Assembly: GCA_947095535.1 (NCBI GenBank)
Contig: OX352774.1
Span: forward strand, 3,906,001 to 3,970,000
Length of the DNA: 64,000 nucleotides
Source of the DNA: Poecilobothrus nobilitatus
Taxonomy: Eukaryota > Arthropoda > Insecta > Diptera > Dolichopodidae
Direction: 5' to 3'
A program made the position numbers and the translations under genes. Positions 62,336-64,000 of this stretch are shown in pieces. The notes below the pieces were generated by a model, which saw nothing but the letters and a program-made list of their open reading frames with translations, had not been told where the DNA came from and made no database searches. Numbering within the stretch: position 1 is the first letter of the stretch; each line of letters starts with the position of its first letter.

Positions 62336-63544
62336 TAAATTTATTATGTTATTAAAAATATACCGCATTTTTTTAAATTAACTTTATTCAACAAATTATT
62401 AAAAATTTTTTATGGCAAACCACACTCTGTACTCTAACTGCTACAAACTCACTAAATATCTAAACACTTTTTTGAAACAAATATTCGGAGCTTTCACTTA
62501 AGTGCCGCCATTCAAGTATCACAAATAAAGATGCTATACTTATTTAAGTAAATTGCCTCCCTAAATTTTATCATCACCACCCTTACAAATCGTTTTCATT
62601 GAGTATTTTTTAGCAAAGTTAGAAAAAAATCGGCCGTTACCTTTTTTCGGAACTTTATCTAGAAATTTTAACTAAAACCTAGGTTAATTATTTATTCAAA
62701 GGTGACACTAATAAATTTCCCTTGACAAAAGGGAATTAAATTTGCATAAATATTTAATTTTGTACTGGTGTCTATAATGATGGACTCGACATATAATTTT
62801 AAGTATGTGTGACAACTTATAATGGTTGTATGAATGTGTGTAAAACAATATAATTTTATTTTTTGTTGCAATAATTGTCACTTTGTTTTAAACTTTAAAA
62901 CACCGGAAGAAAAAAATATGTACAGGTAATAAAAAAAAAAAAAAAAAAAAAAACAATGAAAACAATTGAAAAAAAAAAAACATAAAAGTGTACATTTTAG
63001 TGGAAAAATTTTATTTGTTATTTCGAAATAAGCTTCATATAAACTTAAATTATTTTCGTTTATGTTTAATGTGCAAAAATTTGTAATTTGATTTAATAAA
63101 AACAAAAATAATTACGTAATACATACTTAAAAATAATTCAATTAGCAGATAATTTAACATTTAATTAAAGTTTAAACTCAATAAAGAAATTAATTTTATT
63201 GTAAAGAATTTAATTTTAGTTGACCGATTTAAACATTTATTGTAAAATAATTTTAATTTGCTTTAAAAAAATAAAATTATTTCAGACTAAGTATAAACAG
63301 CATAAGTTCTAACATTCAGATTCATTTAAAACTTTCTTGGTCGAATCACCTTTCTTTCACCTGATTTTTTCTTTTTTTTTTTTTTTTTTTTGAATAAAGA
63401 CGGCTGCTCAATTCAGTTTTTGAGTTTTTGAGTTGTTATTTATTTTGATTTGAGTAAATCTTTGTATATTTTGTCACATAGCATATCTCTACGTAAATTA
63501 AATAGTTTGCCCTTTCTTTAACTATAGTTCCGGAAAATTTTTAT
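62336..63544. other. AT-rich non-coding DNA, no gene seen
   Basis: Low-complexity with a long poly(A) at 62931-62953 and poly(T) at 63372-63391. The ORF at 62878-63105 is homopolymer-driven. Confidence 0.45.
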
Positions 63545-63918
63545 ATGAATTACTTAGATATTAAATATTACAGACAGTTAAGTAAAATTTTTATGAAATT
63601 GGGTGTTTTTAAGTACTATAAGCTTAAATATCTGTTAACGATTCGTAATTATGTACGTTACCTTAATGATATTAGGTTTTATACAAAGTGGGTTAAAGAT
63701 TTAAATAATCCATATACATACACGATATTCGATTTTATTCATCTGCCAACGCTGAAATGAGCAAAAAATATTGATTTTATTTTTAAATCATCAAATGACT
63801 TAATGACCTTTAGATCAATTAGAGAAAAAACGAGGAAGAATACAGTTGCCTTTGTCAACTCTCTGATACCCGTACGAACCGTTAGTATGTTCACAGCCTG
63901 TCACTCTGCTTACAATAT
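63545..63918 (+). pseudogene. Open frame interrupted by a single TGA, unknown protein
   Basis: An ATG at 63545 opens 71 codons ending in TGA at 63758-63760. The same frame then continues open for another 52 codons to a TAG at 63916-63918. The first part is Tyr/Lys/Leu-rich (YYKLKYLLTIRNYVRYLNDI). The second (TRKNTVAFVNSLIPVRTVSM, then FTACHSAYN) is much less AT-biased than chance frames here, which suggests former coding sequence. The Arg-Thr..Phe-Thr-Ala-Cys-His..Ala-Tyr-Asn pattern faintly recalls the C-terminal region of LINE reverse transcriptases, but I cannot confirm a family. It is a remnant gene or transposon ORF, a stop-readthrough frame, or chance. Confidence 0.3.
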
Positions 63919-64000
63919 TATTTTTTTAATATTTTAGTATTTTAAAATAATTTAGGTGAATTTTATAATTTCTAGAACTATGGCTTGTACATATATTCAA
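63919..64000. other. Window end
   Basis: AT-rich sequence running off the window; nothing recognised. Confidence 0.4.

Noticed and set aside
1..64000. CRISPR arrays, phage genes, operons or bacterial defence systems
   Set aside because: Nothing of the kind is present. The introns, the eukaryotic tRNA, the SINEs and the AT-rich repeats place the window in an insect nuclear genome.

Overview
The window is an AT-rich, gene-poor piece of an arthropod nuclear genome, most likely a fly (Diptera). The pointers are spliceosomal introns, an intact eukaryotic tRNA-Asp, a 6-phosphogluconate dehydrogenase gene very close to the Drosophila Pgd protein, and interspersed repeats whose terminal block resembles the INE-1/DINE-1 (Helitron-related) repeats of flies. 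Poly(A)/poly(T) runs and TA or TATG/CATA microsatellites occur throughout. There is no sign of bacterial, viral or organellar origin.

Genes. Two protein-coding loci are well supported, both on the + strand. (1) 24657-27770 holds four small exons coding for the first 154 residues of a serine-rich protein I do not recognise. The reading frame holds across all three introns, but the fourth exon ends in an open splice donor and I could not find the next exon. (2) 34414-36508 is a complete two-exon 6-phosphogluconate dehydrogenase of 481 residues, the oxidative decarboxylation step of the pentose phosphate pathway. The only RNA gene is tRNA-Asp(GTC) at 46620-46691 on the - strand. If gene 1 continues downstream, the Pgd gene may sit inside one of its introns; this is inference.

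Mobile elements carry most of the other structure. 0-13 kb: a tRNA-derived SINE with a perfect target-site duplication, an inverted partner copy, a Helitron-like repeat and the 3' end of a LINE. 13-19 kb: a MITE with 35-bp inverted ends and a 137-bp perfect direct repeat. 20.8-22.3 kb: a DINE-like element whose core has expanded into seven 147-bp tandem units. 25-33 kb: further Helitron-like copies and a Tc1/mariner-like element, several of them in introns of gene 1. 38-52 kb: another old Helitron-like copy, a foldback hairpin, a 569-bp MITE with GCATCC-rich ends, and a foldback-like element with a Helitron-like copy nested inside. 54-63 kb: three more tRNA-type SINE copies and an open frame interrupted by one TGA.

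The remaining intervals are AT-rich DNA in which I see no convincing gene. No prokaryote-type system (CRISPR, operon, phage) is present. The most interesting features are the 147-bp tandem array inside the DINE-like element, which looks like a satellite in the making, and the SINE family with two predicted hairpins in its body.
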